This document shows, one piece after another, positions 28,402 to 37,665 of a DNA stretch of 64,000 nt. The notes below the pieces were generated by a model that searched no databases, had not been told where the DNA came from, and saw only the letters and a list, made by a program, of their open reading frames with translations. The DNA is from an uncultured Methylophilaceae bacterium (GTDB lineage Bacteria; Pseudomonadota; Gammaproteobacteria; Burkholderiales; Methylophilaceae): NCBI GenBank assembly GCA_903870165.1, contig CAIQBW010000017.1, positions 1-64,000 on the forward strand. Direction: 5' to 3'. A program made the position numbers and the translations under genes. Each line of letters begins with the position of its first letter. Positions within the stretch are counted from its first letter, which is position 1.

Positions 28402-29820
28402 TTAAGACTTACTAAGTTTGCTATGTCTGATTGAGTAAACGAAGTAAATCACAACGCCTAATCCAAGCCACATCAAGAAGCGTGTCCAGGTTTGTTGGGG
28501 TAAAAAATCCATCAACGCGCCGCATGACAACATCCCTAATGCAGGAAAAAGAGGTGTGAACGGGTTCTTGAATGGCCTTGGTAAATCAGGCTGTCTTTTT
28601 CTTAATACAATCACACCTAAACAAACTAACACAAACGCAGCCAAAGTGCCGATATTGACCAACTCTGCCAATGCGCCAAGAGGAACAAGGCCGGCAGCGG
28701 TAGACATAATTAATCCTGTGATGATGATGACGCGAATAGGGGTTTGCGTGTTTGGGTTTACGTGAGACAAGTAAGGAGTGATTAAGCCATCACGGCTCAT
28801 GGCTAAAATAATGCGCGTGAGTCCGTAATAAAGGACGAGCATCACAGTAGTGAGGCCAGCAATGACGCCTGTTGAAACAAGTGCGGAGGCCCAGTTGTAA
28901 CCGATAGACTCCAATGCAAATGCCACTGGATGGTCAACACCCAATGTGTTGTAAGGAACGATGCCTGTTAGTAACCCCGCAACAATTACGTAAATGATCG
29001 TGCAGAAAGCGAGTGATGAAATGATGCCAATCGGAACATCACGCTGAGGGTCTTTCGCTTCTTCAACAGCTGTTGAAACTGCATCAAATCCAACGTAAGC
29101 GAAGAAAACTAAAGATGCACCTGCAAGAACACCCACAGTCTTGCCATCTGGCAAAGTATTAAACCAGCCATAAGGCATGAATGGGTGCCAGTTTTCAGGA
29201 TGTACGTTAAACATTGCGACGCCAACGAAGATGATGATAGCGAGTAATTTAACGAACACCATGGCAGTGTTGAGTTGCGCACTTTGTTTGGCTCCTTTAA
29301 TTAGCATCCCCATTAAAATCAAAATAATTAAACTGGCTGGCAAATTAATGATTCCACCTAATTCTGGTGATTTGGTTAAAACATCAGGTAAGCCTAAACC
29401 AACTGCATGAAGTGCGTTGTTAAAATAGCCTGACCACCCATTAGCAACTGCTGCAACCGATACGCTGTACTCAAGCAACAAAATCCAACCAATAATCCAA
29501 GCGACTATCTCGCCAAACGCTACATAGCTGTACCCGTACGCGCTACCACAGCCACCGACTGATGCCGCAAGCTCCGCATAGGCAAGCGCCGCAAAAGCGC
29601 ATGCAGTCCCTGAGACAATAAAAGACAATATCACCGCAGGGCCAGCTTGATTGGCCGCCGCAATGCCCGTGAGCACAAAAATACCTGTGCCGATAATTGC
29701 GCCAACGCCAAGTAATGTGAGGTCGAAAGCACTTAGGCATCGTTTTAGTTCGCCAGTTTCTTTTGATGAAACAGATTTGGTACGAAAGACTTTCTTAAAT
29801 AGATTGGCTAACACGTGCAT
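28402..29820 (-). CDS. APC-type amino acid permease (CAT-like)
   Basis: The 472-residue membrane protein has about twelve membrane segments and the amino acid-polyamine-organocation family start GVGAIIGTGIFVLTGIAA near residue 35. The sequence FFAYVGFDAVSTAVEEAKDP is typical of the cationic amino acid transporter branch. Substrate not assignable. AGGGG lies directly before the ATG at 29820 and is better spaced for the GTG at 29814, which may be the true start. Confidence 0.9.
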   Translation of the reverse strand: MHVLANLFKKVFRTKSVSSKETGELKRCLSAFDLTLLGVGAIIGTGIFVLTGIAAANQAGPAVILSFIVSGTACAFAALAYAELAASVGGCGSAYGYSYVAFGEIVAWIIGWILLLEYSVSVAAVANGWSGYFNNALHAVGLGLPDVLTKSPELGGIINLPASLIILILMGMLIKGAKQSAQLNTAMVFVKLLAIIIFVGVAMFNVHPENWHPFMPYGWFNTLPDGKTVGVLAGASLVFFAYVGFDAVSTAVEEAKDPQRDVPIGIISSLAFCTIIYVIVAGLLTGIVPYNTLGVDHPVAFALESIGYNWASALVSTGVIAGLTTVMLVLYYGLTRIILAMSRDGLITPYLSHVNPNTQTPIRVIIITGLIMSTAAGLVPLGALAELVNIGTLAAFVLVCLGVIVLRKRQPDLPRPFKNPFTPLFPALGMLSCGALMDFLPQQTWTRFLMWLGLGVVIYFVYSIRHSKLSKS

Positions 29821-29846
29821 TCCCCTTTTATTCAAGGCTTAATTTT

Positions 29847-31136
29847 TTAAGAGTAATAACTTGTTAATACTTTAATCATGTAAGCGTGGTCTAAAACGCC
29901 AGCGCTTTCGCGGATACTATGCATCGCCCACATGGGCGAACCAACATCGACAGAAGAAACGCCTAGGCGAGAAGCTACAATCGGTCCTATGGTGCTGCCG
30001 CAACCTAAATCAGAGCGATGTGCGTACTGTTGATAAGGTACACCAGCTTGCTCACACAGCCTAATAAACCTTGCAGCACTTTCAGAATCTGTTGCGTAGC
30101 GTTGATTAGCGTTCATCTTAATCACAGGGCCTTTGTTAATGTGCACATGATGGCAAGGCTCATAACTGCTTGCATGGTTCGGATGAAAAGCATGTGCCAT
30201 ATCTGCGCTGATAAAGAAGCTATGAGCTAAAGCGCGTAACTTTTCTTCTTTATTTAAATGAAGGGTAATGCGATCAACGATGTCTGCTAAGAAGCTACCA
30301 CTCGCGCCAGTTGCACTCTCACTGCCCACTTCTTCATGGTCAAACAACGCGCAGATGGCTGTGTTTTTTGGTTTTTTATTTGCCAACAAAGCAGATAATG
30401 CGGCATGGCATGAAGCGAGATTGTCTAGCTGGCTATTCGCAATAAATTCTTGATTTGCACCCCAGATAACACCTTTTTGGGTATCAAAAACATTGAGATC
30501 AAAGTTGATGATGTCTTTAACGTTTACCTTGAGTAAGTTTGCGATTTTTTCTAGAAATTGCGTATCAGCCTCTACGCCATCAGCACTTTCACCGAATAAC
30601 AAAGGCAATTCAGTTTGTTTGTTAAATTTGAGGCCTTTGTCGTTGACTTCGCGGTTCATATGAATCGCTAGGTTGGGTAATCTTAAAACTGGCTTTTCAA
30701 ATTTGATTAGTCGGGTTTCAAATCCCTGCGCTGAGCGAACATTTACGCGTCCCGCGATGCTTAAATCCCTATCCGCAAAAGTTGCTAATATTGGCCCGCC
30801 ATACACTTCAACGCCAATGCGGATTAATCCATCGCTACTAAAAGCGGCATGTGGTTTTAGACGGAGGCCTGGGGAGTCTGTATGCGCGCCGATCATATTA
30901 AAACCGGAGGTCGGAAGAGGATTGTGGCCAATCGTGAATGCGATAATGGAACTGCCACCGCGAGTAACAAAATAGCGCCCACCATTTTCAAGCTGCCATG
31001 CTTCTGATTCGTATAAGACCTTAAAACCAAGGTTACTTAGTCTCTCTGCTGAGGTTTCTACTACATGCCAAGGGCTAGGGCTGGCATCAATGAAATCGAG
31101 CAAATCATGAATGGTGGTGTTAGCGATGGTTGTCAT
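29847..31136 (-). CDS. apeB: M18 family aminopeptidase
   Basis: The 429-residue cytosolic metalloenzyme removes N-terminal residues from peptides. Metal ligands are seen in GAHTDSPGL (H85), [10 protein letters not shown] and the C-terminal WAMHSIRES. The length and pattern fit bacterial aspartyl-aminopeptidase-like M18 proteins. Its start overlaps hemF by 4 bases, so they share a transcript. Confidence 0.95.
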   Translation of the reverse strand: MTTIANTTIHDLLDFIDASPSPWHVVETSAERLSNLGFKVLYESEAWQLENGGRYFVTRGGSSIIAFTIGHNPLPTSGFNMIGAHTDSPGLRLKPHAAFSSDGLIRIGVEVYGGPILATFADRDLSIAGRVNVRSAQGFETRLIKFEKPVLRLPNLAIHMNREVNDKGLKFNKQTELPLLFGESADGVEADTQFLEKIANLLKVNVKDIINFDLNVFDTQKGVIWGANQEFIANSQLDNLASCHAALSALLANKKPKNTAICALFDHEEVGSESATGASGSFLADIVDRITLHLNKEEKLRALAHSFFISADMAHAFHPNHASSYEPCHHVHINKGPVIKMNANQRYATDSESAARFIRLCEQAGVPYQQYAHRSDLGCGSTIGPIVASRLGVSSVDVGSPMWAMHSIRESAGVLDHAYMIKVLTSYYS

Positions 31137-32059
31137 AGACCTAACCAGTTTTTATTAATCAAAAAGTCGGTATAAAGCTTGGCTTCTGCGCTATCAGCTT
31201 CTGGTTTCCAATCATAACGCCATTTCACGATAGGTGGCATGGAAAGCAGAATGGATTCAGTTCGGCCATTAGATTGCAAGCCGAATAAAGTGCCACGATC
31301 GAATACCAAATTAAACTCAACATAACGGCCACGACGATAAGCTTGGAAATCACGTTCTTGCTCGCCAAATGCGATGTCTTTACGGCGTTGTACGATAGGT
31401 AAGTACGCCCTAACAAAAGCGTCTCCGACTGCTTTTAGCATGGCAAAACTTTGTTCAAAACCAAGCTTGTTGAAGTCATCAAAGAATATCCCACCAATAC
31501 CACGAGGTTCATTGCGGTGCTTGAGATGGAAATATTCATCACAATGCTGTTTGAAGCTTGGATATAAATCTTGTCCATAAGGTGCTAAGGCATCACGGCA
31601 AGTGCGGTGAAAATGCACAGCATCTTCTTCATAACCATAATAAGGCGTTAAATCCATCCCGCCTCCAAACCACCAAATATCTTGCTCGTCTTTTCCTGCT
31701 TGCGCTTTTGCAACGAAGAAACGCACGTTCATATGCACCGTTGGAATATATGGATTTCGAGGATGAAAAACTAAAGAAACGCCCATGGCTTCCCAAGCCC
31801 TGCCTGCCGCTTCCGGGTGGGCTGCAGTTGCCGCAGGTGGTAATCTGCTTCCTTTTACATGCGAGAAGCCAATCCCTGCGCGCTCAAATACATTCCCTTC
31901 TTCCAGCATGCAAGAAGTGCCACCACCACCTTCTGGGCGCTGCCAGCTATCATTCAAAAAATTCTTACCATCGATCAGTTCAACAGACTCAACGATACGG
32001 TTTTGTAACCCCTGTAAATATTCGTAAACGGCGTTTGGATTGATTGATTGTTGAGACAT
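31133..32059 (-). CDS. hemF: Oxygen-dependent coproporphyrinogen III oxidase
   Basis: The 308-residue enzyme converts coproporphyrinogen III to protoporphyrinogen IX with oxygen, a late step of haem synthesis. The family segments [46 protein letters not shown] and [13 protein letters not shown] are all present. The oxygen-using form points to aerobic or microaerobic life, consistent with the cytochrome and Coq7 genes in the window. Confidence 0.98.
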   Translation of the reverse strand: MSQQSINPNAVYEYLQGLQNRIVESVELIDGKNFLNDSWQRPEGGGGTSCMLEEGNVFERAGIGFSHVKGSRLPPAATAAHPEAAGRAWEAMGVSLVFHPRNPYIPTVHMNVRFFVAKAQAGKDEQDIWWFGGGMDLTPYYGYEEDAVHFHRTCRDALAPYGQDLYPSFKQHCDEYFHLKHRNEPRGIGGIFFDDFNKLGFEQSFAMLKAVGDAFVRAYLPIVQRRKDIAFGEQERDFQAYRRGRYVEFNLVFDRGTLFGLQSNGRTESILLSMPPIVKWRYDWKPEADSAEAKLYTDFLINKNWLGL

Positions 32060-32062
32060 TGA

Positions 32063-32614
32063 TTACTTTCTAAGAATTTTCCCAGTCATTAAATCTTGTA
32101 TGGTGGATGGTTTTTTCGCCCCAGCAGTTTTGCCTGATAATACTTGGATTTGGCGTCCAAAAAGCTTGCGACATTGCTGATCTGTTTTTGCTGCTTGGTG
32201 GCCACTATGGTTTGCGCTGGTGGACACCAACGCCATGCCAGTATCTTTACATAATTTTGCTGTGTATGGGTGACTGCTGATACGGATGGCGATGCTTTGA
32301 TGGTGACCGGTCAACCATTTTGGGCAATGCTTTGCTGCGGGCACTATCCATGTGTACGGTCTCTGAGGATTGCCCCAAGAATCTTGCATCGTTTGTAATT
32401 GGGATGCGCTTATTGGAGCGACAAATCTCTCTAATTGAGAAAAACGATCGGCCACTATAATAAGCCCTTTACGTTGCGGACGGCCTTTGATGCGCAAGAT
32501 TCGCTTAACAGCTTGTCGATTGGTGGGGTCGCAACCTAAGCCAAATATGGATTCGGTTGGGTAAGCGATGACCCCGCCAGATTTTAGAAAATGCCTAAGG
32601 CTGCGGGCATTCAA
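32063..32614 (-). CDS. tsaC: Sua5/YciO/YrdC family protein (TsaC-like)
   Basis: The 183-residue protein has the YrdC pattern: YPTESIFGLGCDPTNRQAV near residue 17, then IKGRPQRKGLIIVA with the basic residues that bind phosphate, and STSANHSG. TsaC makes threonylcarbamoyl-AMP for the t6A modification of tRNA with TsaB, and a tsaB gene lies at the other end of this window. Single-domain length supports TsaC over the longer Sua5. It lies between purD and hemF with very short gaps. Confidence 0.88.
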   Translation of the reverse strand: MNARSLRHFLKSGGVIAYPTESIFGLGCDPTNRQAVKRILRIKGRPQRKGLIIVADRFSQLERFVAPISASQLQTMQDSWGNPQRPYTWIVPAAKHCPKWLTGHHQSIAIRISSHPYTAKLCKDTGMALVSTSANHSGHQAAKTDQQCRKLFGRQIQVLSGKTAGAKKPSTIQDLMTGKILRK

Positions 32615-32620
32615 GGTTGA

Positions 32621-33889
32621 TTACCCTTTAACTGCGCGATAGCCAATGTCTTTGCGGTACTGCGCGCCATTAAATTTAATCGCATCAAGCGCTTGGTAAG
32701 CACAGTTTTGTGCATATTTTACTGTTTCACCCAGCGCGGTGACACATAACACACGCCCACCGCTTGTCACGACTTGGTTGTCGTTCATGGCAGTGCCAGC
32801 GTGGAAGACTTGCATATCATCTGTGCCAGCAGGCAAACCTGTAATGACATCGCCAGTGCGTGGAGTATCCGGATAATTGGCTGATGCCATAACAACGCCA
32901 AGCGCTGTGCGTCTATCCCACTCGGCTTCAACTTGATCTAATGTGCCTTCAACCGCATGTTCTGCCAGTTTGACTAGGTCGCTTTTAAGGCGCATTAAAA
33001 TTGGTTGTGTTTCGGGGTCACCCATACGGCAGTTGAATTCTAAAGTTTTAACATCGCCATTAGGACTAATCATGAGGCCAGCATATAAGAAGCCTGTATA
33101 AGGAATCCCGTCAGCCGCCATCCCTTCAACTGTGGGCTTAATGATTTCACGCATGACTTTTGCATGAATGCTTGGAGTGACCACTGGAGCTGGTGAATAA
33201 GCGCCCATCCCACCCGTATTAGGGCCTTGGTCACCATCAAGTAATCGTTTGTGATCTTGGCTAGTTGCAAGTGGCAAGATGTTTTTACCATCCACCATCA
33301 CAATAAAACTTGCTTCTTCACCAGTTAAAAACTCTTCTATCACGACGCGTGCACCTGCACTGCCAAGTTTATTGTCTGACAACATTGAATCAATTGCAGC
33401 ATGCGCTTCATCTGAAGTCATCGCAACGACTACGCCTTTACCAGCAGCTAACCCATCCGCTTTAATCACAATGGGGGCACCTTGTGCATTTACATAATCA
33501 TGAGCAGCTTGGGCATCGGTAAAAGTTGCGTAAGCGGCAGTAGGAATCTTGTGGCGAATCATGAATGCTTTAGCGAAATCTTTAGAGCTTTCAAGTTGAG
33601 CCGCCGCTTTGGTTGGGCCAAAAATTTTCAGGCCAGCTTCACGGAAAGCATCGACTACTCCTTTAGAAAGCGTCGCTTCTGGACCAACAATGGTCATTGC
33701 AATTTGTTCGTTTTGTGCAAAAGCGACTAATTCAGAGACGCTATTAATTGGCACATTCACCATGTCTGGATTGAGTGCCGTCCCTGCATTGCCAGGCGCC
33801 ACAAATACCCGGCTCACTTGTTTGTTTTGAGCGACCTTCCATGCCAAAGCATGTTCACGTCCGCCACCACCAATAATCATGACTTTCAT
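32621..33889 (-). CDS. purD: Phosphoribosylamine-glycine ligase
   Basis: The 422-residue enzyme makes glycinamide ribonucleotide, the second step of purine synthesis. It begins MKVMIIGGGGREHALAWK and has the ATP-grasp domain at about 105-310 (VIKADGLAAGKGVVVA, MGAYSPAPV, LEFNCRMGDPETQ). It follows purH after 20 bases. Confidence 0.98.
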   Translation of the reverse strand: MKVMIIGGGGREHALAWKVAQNKQVSRVFVAPGNAGTALNPDMVNVPINSVSELVAFAQNEQIAMTIVGPEATLSKGVVDAFREAGLKIFGPTKAAAQLESSKDFAKAFMIRHKIPTAAYATFTDAQAAHDYVNAQGAPIVIKADGLAAGKGVVVAMTSDEAHAAIDSMLSDNKLGSAGARVVIEEFLTGEEASFIVMVDGKNILPLATSQDHKRLLDGDQGPNTGGMGAYSPAPVVTPSIHAKVMREIIKPTVEGMAADGIPYTGFLYAGLMISPNGDVKTLEFNCRMGDPETQPILMRLKSDLVKLAEHAVEGTLDQVEAEWDRRTALGVVMASANYPDTPRTGDVITGLPAGTDDMQVFHAGTAMNDNQVVTSGGRVLCVTALGETVKYAQNCAYQALDAIKFNGAQYRKDIGYRAVKG

Positions 33890-33909
33890 TGTTGAACCCT
33901 AATGCTTAA

Positions 33910-35472
33910 TTAATGACGGAAATGACGGAAGCCTGTCAGCACCATCGCTAGACCATGTTCGTCTGCTGCGGCAATAACCTCTTCATCGCGCATACTGCCA
34001 CCTGGTTGAATCACACATGAAGCACCCGCTTCTGCAAGTACATCGACGCCATCACGGAATGGGAAAAACGCATCAGAAGCGACTGCCGCGCCTTGCAGTG
34101 AAAGGTTCGCATTTTGTGCTTTAATAGCCGCGATTTTAGTGCTGTCCACACGGCTCATTTGACCAGCGCCCACGCCAAGCGTCATGCCATTACCGCAGAA
34201 TACGATGGCATTCGATTTAACGAATTTTGCGACTCGCCAAGCAAAGAGCAAGTCTTCTAGTTGTTTTGGTGTTGGTTGTTTTTTAGTCACAATTTTGAAT
34301 TGTGCTGGTGTGACGTTGAGTGAGTCTGGAGACTGAACTAATAAGCCACCACCTACACGTTTGTATTCAAGATTATTTAGTTCATTTCCAAGCGCAACAG
34401 TTAATACGCGTACATTTGTTTTGGCTGCAAAAATTTCTTTTGCTGCTGCTGAAACAGCAGGTGCAATGACTACTTCAACGAATTGCTTAACTACGGCTTC
34501 TGCTGTTGCCGCATCAATTTCACGGTTGAAAGCGATAATGCCTCCAAATGCAGAGGTTGGGTCTGTACTAAATGCTTTTTGATAGGTTTCTAGCAATGTT
34601 GCGCCAATCGCTACACCGCATGGGTTAGCATGTTTCACAATTACACAAGCAGGCACGTCGAATGTTTTGACACATTCCCAAGCTGCATCAGCGTCGCCTA
34701 TGTTGTTGTATGAAAGCTCTTTGCCTTGAAGTTGTGAGAAGCTTGCAAGTGCGCCAGCTGGTACCGTTGCATCACGATAGAACGCAGCTTCCTGATGAGG
34801 ATTTTCGCCGTAGCGTAAGTCCATTACTTTTGTTAGCTGTGTTGAATATTTATCTGGGAATGCTTGTTTCTCACCAGTCACAGTGAGGCTGGTGAGGTAA
34901 TTACTAATTGCACCATCATATTCAGCAGTGTGTGAGAAGGCTTTTTTTGCCAACATAATCCGGGTTTCAGCACCGACTGCACCTTTGGTAGAAGTCATTT
35001 CGCGAGCGATGACCGCGTAATCTGCTGGGTCAGTTACAATCGCCACGTGATGGTAGTTTTTTGCAGCAGCGCGCACCATTGTTGGGCCGCCAATGTCGAT
35101 GTTTTCAATTGCGTCTTCTAAACTGCAGTTTGGTTTAGCAATCGTTTCGCGAAATGGATAAAGATTTACAACGACCATGTCAATGTTAGGAATATTTGCT
35201 TCTTGCATAGCCGTCACATGTTCAGGCAAGTCGCGACGACCCAAAATGCCGCCGTGTACTTTAGGGTGTAAGGTTTTTACTCGGCCATCCAACATTTCTG
35301 GAAAGCCTGTGTAATCGCTTACCTCGACTACTGGAATATTATTTTCACGAAATAGTTTTGCGGTACCGCCGGTAGATAAAATTTCTACACCAAAGTTTTG
35401 CAAGTTTTTTGCAAACTCAATAATGCCTTGTTTGTCTGAAACGCTGATAAGTGCTCTTTTAATGACTGCCAT
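33910..35472 (-). CDS. purH: AICAR transformylase / IMP cyclohydrolase
   Basis: The ATG at 35472 gives the normal start [20 protein letters not shown] and 520 residues; the frame stays open upstream but without family support. The N-terminal cyclohydrolase part has LSTGGTAKL and [17 protein letters not shown]. The C-terminal transformylase part has [12 protein letters not shown] with the catalytic lysine and histidine, and ends with [10 protein letters not shown] and QPGGSMRD. It performs the last two steps to IMP. Confidence 0.98.
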   Translation of the reverse strand: MAVIKRALISVSDKQGIIEFAKNLQNFGVEILSTGGTAKLFRENNIPVVEVSDYTGFPEMLDGRVKTLHPKVHGGILGRRDLPEHVTAMQEANIPNIDMVVVNLYPFRETIAKPNCSLEDAIENIDIGGPTMVRAAAKNYHHVAIVTDPADYAVIAREMTSTKGAVGAETRIMLAKKAFSHTAEYDGAISNYLTSLTVTGEKQAFPDKYSTQLTKVMDLRYGENPHQEAAFYRDATVPAGALASFSQLQGKELSYNNIGDADAAWECVKTFDVPACVIVKHANPCGVAIGATLLETYQKAFSTDPTSAFGGIIAFNREIDAATAEAVVKQFVEVVIAPAVSAAAKEIFAAKTNVRVLTVALGNELNNLEYKRVGGGLLVQSPDSLNVTPAQFKIVTKKQPTPKQLEDLLFAWRVAKFVKSNAIVFCGNGMTLGVGAGQMSRVDSTKIAAIKAQNANLSLQGAAVASDAFFPFRDGVDVLAEAGASCVIQPGGSMRDEEVIAAADEHGLAMVLTGFRHFRH

Positions 35473-35527
35473 GATGATAGATTTCGATAAAAGTGATTGG
35501 GTTGAAGGATGAATGCGCTTAATGCGC

Positions 35528-35764
35528 TTATTCAATATTGTATTGCTGTAATTTCTTTCTGAGGGTGTTGCGGTTTAGACCCAAGATTTCAGCGGCTTTA
35601 CTTTGGTTGCCTCCAGCACGTTTCATAATGTGCTCAATCATTGGTTTCTCAATACAACCAAGCACCATGTCATATACAGCATGTGGCGGTTGACCGTCCA
35701 AATCCTTGAAATATTCATTGAGCGCACGCTCTACGCTTAAGGCTAGTTCACAAGCTGAACTCAT
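35528..35764 (-). CDS. fis: Short Fis family DNA-binding protein
   Basis: The 78-residue protein ends in the classic helix-turn-helix [21 protein letters not shown]. coli Fis has 98 residues; the missing part is at the N-terminus, where the mobile beta-hairpin arms that activate Hin and Gin recombinases lie. A role in nucleoid structure and growth-linked transcription is expected. The dusB-fis order, with a 4-base overlap, matches the E. coli operon. Confidence 0.95.
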   Translation of the reverse strand: MSSACELALSVERALNEYFKDLDGQPPHAVYDMVLGCIEKPMIEHIMKRAGGNQSKAAEILGLNRNTLRKKLQQYNIE

Positions 35765-36804
35765 GCTGCAAGCACCTCACCGTTAGCATCTGCCTCATCT
35801 GTTGCATATTGAATGCGCGTGTCTTGAGTCTGCAGATGGTTAAAGAAATCGTTAATGGCGTTCAATTGCTCATCAATCGTTTGCAGTTGATTCATGGCAT
35901 GCCTGAAATTGGCTGAGTCTTTTAAGCCTTTTGTATACCAAGAGATATGCTTGCGAGCAACGCGCATGCCAGTTAAATCGCCGTAAAATTCATATAAATC
36001 GTGCAGATGGCCTAGCATCACGCTACGAATTTCCTCAACCTCTGGAGCAGGCATATGCTCACCAGTGGCTAAGTAATGTTCAATTTCCCGGAAAATCCAA
36101 GGACGCCCCTGTGCTGCACGACCAATCATCACGCCATCAGCCCCGGTATATTCAAGTACGAATTTGGCCTTTTCAGGGGTCGTGATGTCACCATTAGCAA
36201 TCAATGGAATTTTAATCGATTGTTTTACTTCCGCGATGGTGTCGTACTCCGCCTCGCCCATGTAGGCACAAGCGCGCGTCCGACCATGCATAGCAAGCGC
36301 TTGAACACCAATATCTTCGGCCATTCTGGCCACTGCCACGGCATTGCGATTTTGTTTATCCCAGCCCGTACGAATTTTGAGTGTGACTGGCACATCAACT
36401 GCAGCGACTACGGCTTTGAGAATTTGTGAGACGAGGGGTTCATCTTTCAATAGCGCTGAACCTGCCATTACGTTACAGATTTTTTTGGCAGGGCAACCCA
36501 TGTTGATGTCGATGACTTGTGCGCCATGATCTACGTTGTATCTCGCGGCGTCAGCTAACATTTTTGGGTCAGCACCTGCGATTTGCACAGAAATCGGCTC
36601 TACTTCGCCTTCGTGATTCGCGCGTCGCAAAGTCTTTGCGCTTCCGTAAAGTAGTGAGTTTGATGTCACCATCTCAGAAACGGCATAGCCCGCGCCTAGC
36701 TTTTTGCAAAGCATGCGGAAAGGCCTATCTGTCACGCCCGCCATAGGGGCGACGACTAGGTTGTTACGCAATTTATATGGACCGATTTGCACGAGTGATT
36801 TCAA
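35761..36804 (-). CDS. dusB: tRNA-dihydrouridine synthase B
   Basis: The 347-residue flavoprotein reduces uridine to dihydrouridine in the D-loop of tRNA. The FMN-binding TIM barrel begins NNLVVAPMAGVTDRPFRMLC. The catalytic cysteine is in INMGCPAKKICN, and MHGRTRACAYMGEAEYD follows. It starts the minus-strand dusB-fis-purH unit; 99 bases separate it from the upstream cinA-like gene. Confidence 0.97.
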   Translation of the reverse strand: MKSLVQIGPYKLRNNLVVAPMAGVTDRPFRMLCKKLGAGYAVSEMVTSNSLLYGSAKTLRRANHEGEVEPISVQIAGADPKMLADAARYNVDHGAQVIDINMGCPAKKICNVMAGSALLKDEPLVSQILKAVVAAVDVPVTLKIRTGWDKQNRNAVAVARMAEDIGVQALAMHGRTRACAYMGEAEYDTIAEVKQSIKIPLIANGDITTPEKAKFVLEYTGADGVMIGRAAQGRPWIFREIEHYLATGEHMPAPEVEEIRSVMLGHLHDLYEFYGDLTGMRVARKHISWYTKGLKDSANFRHAMNQLQTIDEQLNAINDFFNHLQTQDTRIQYATDEADANGEVLAA

Positions 36805-36903
36805 ATTTTGCGGGAAAGTTGCCTATTTTATACGCAATTCGTGCTTCTTAAAACCAAAATTTGCTTATTTTTTGAACAGCTTAGCGGTTTTTCTCTTGAT
36901 GGC

Positions 36904-37665
36904 TTATTTTGGAAGTTCTGACCAAACGTAAGATAATTCATTTATCTTAACTTTTATCTCTGTCATTGCTTGGGTGACCAAGTCTGCATCGCCCTTCATG
37001 CCTAGCTCTATGGTGCGTCGCTCGTCCAAACGCGGTAGGCTAAACAATTTAAGTGTTGGGTACTTTTCTGTGAATGCATTCATCAAGTCTAATAAATTAC
37101 TCTCGCCCGCATCCATGACCAAGATGGATGATTCGCTAATGATGATTTGGTTGAAAAGATGTTGGTAATGCGTATCTAGCACCCATTCCATCATCGGATG
37201 TGACATTTGCGGAAAGCCAGGCATAAAGTAATGCTGTTTGACGCTAAATCCTGCAACGCGATTAACTGGGTTAGGAATTAAATCAGCGCCTTTTGGAAAG
37301 TCTGCCATGAGTACGCGTTTAGGATACGCGGCGTCTCCAAATTGCGTTTCAATTTCAGCGACTGCACCGGCATGTCGAGCTATCGGGACATTCAGCGCCA
37401 TAGCTGCCGCTTGGCGAGTAAAGTCGTCAGGTGTTGCGCCGATGCCACCGAATGAGAACACGATATCGTTCGTCGCAAGACTGCGCTTAAATGAACTGAC
37501 CAAACGATCAGGAACATCACCAAGGTATTCTGCCCAGCTCAATTGCAAGCCTCGTGCTTTTAATATTTCAATTGCTTTGCTTAAGTGTGCATCTTGGCGT
37601 TTACCTGAGAGAATCTCATCGCCAATCACGTAAATGCCAATGTTTGGAATGTTTTTAGCCATCAT
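36904..37665 (-). CDS. CinA N-terminal / molybdopterin-binding domain protein
   Basis: The 253-residue protein has a MoaB/MogA-like domain (IYVIGDEILSGKRQDAH, then FSFGGIGATPDDFTRQAAA). It resembles the N-terminal half of CinA but lacks the C-terminal deamidase domain. In full CinA this half is an ADP-ribose pyrophosphatase; the role of short forms is less clear. Two ATGs (37665, 37662) stand side by side. The first overlaps the polA stop by one base, so it is co-transcribed with polA. Confidence 0.85.
   Translation of the reverse strand: MMAKNIPNIGIYVIGDEILSGKRQDAHLSKAIEILKARGLQLSWAEYLGDVPDRLVSSFKRSLATNDIVFSFGGIGATPDDFTRQAAAMALNVPIARHAGAVAEIETQFGDAAYPKRVLMADFPKGADLIPNPVNRVAGFSVKQHYFMPGFPQMSHPMMEWVLDTHYQHLFNQIIISESSILVMDAGESNLLDLMNAFTEKYPTLKLFSLPRLDERRTIELGMKGDADLVTQAMTEIKVKINELSYVWSELPK

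Noticed and set aside
35510-35528. Tandem repeat of AATGCGCTT between fis and purH
   Set aside because: Only two short copies; it probably arose by chance slippage and overlaps the end of fis.
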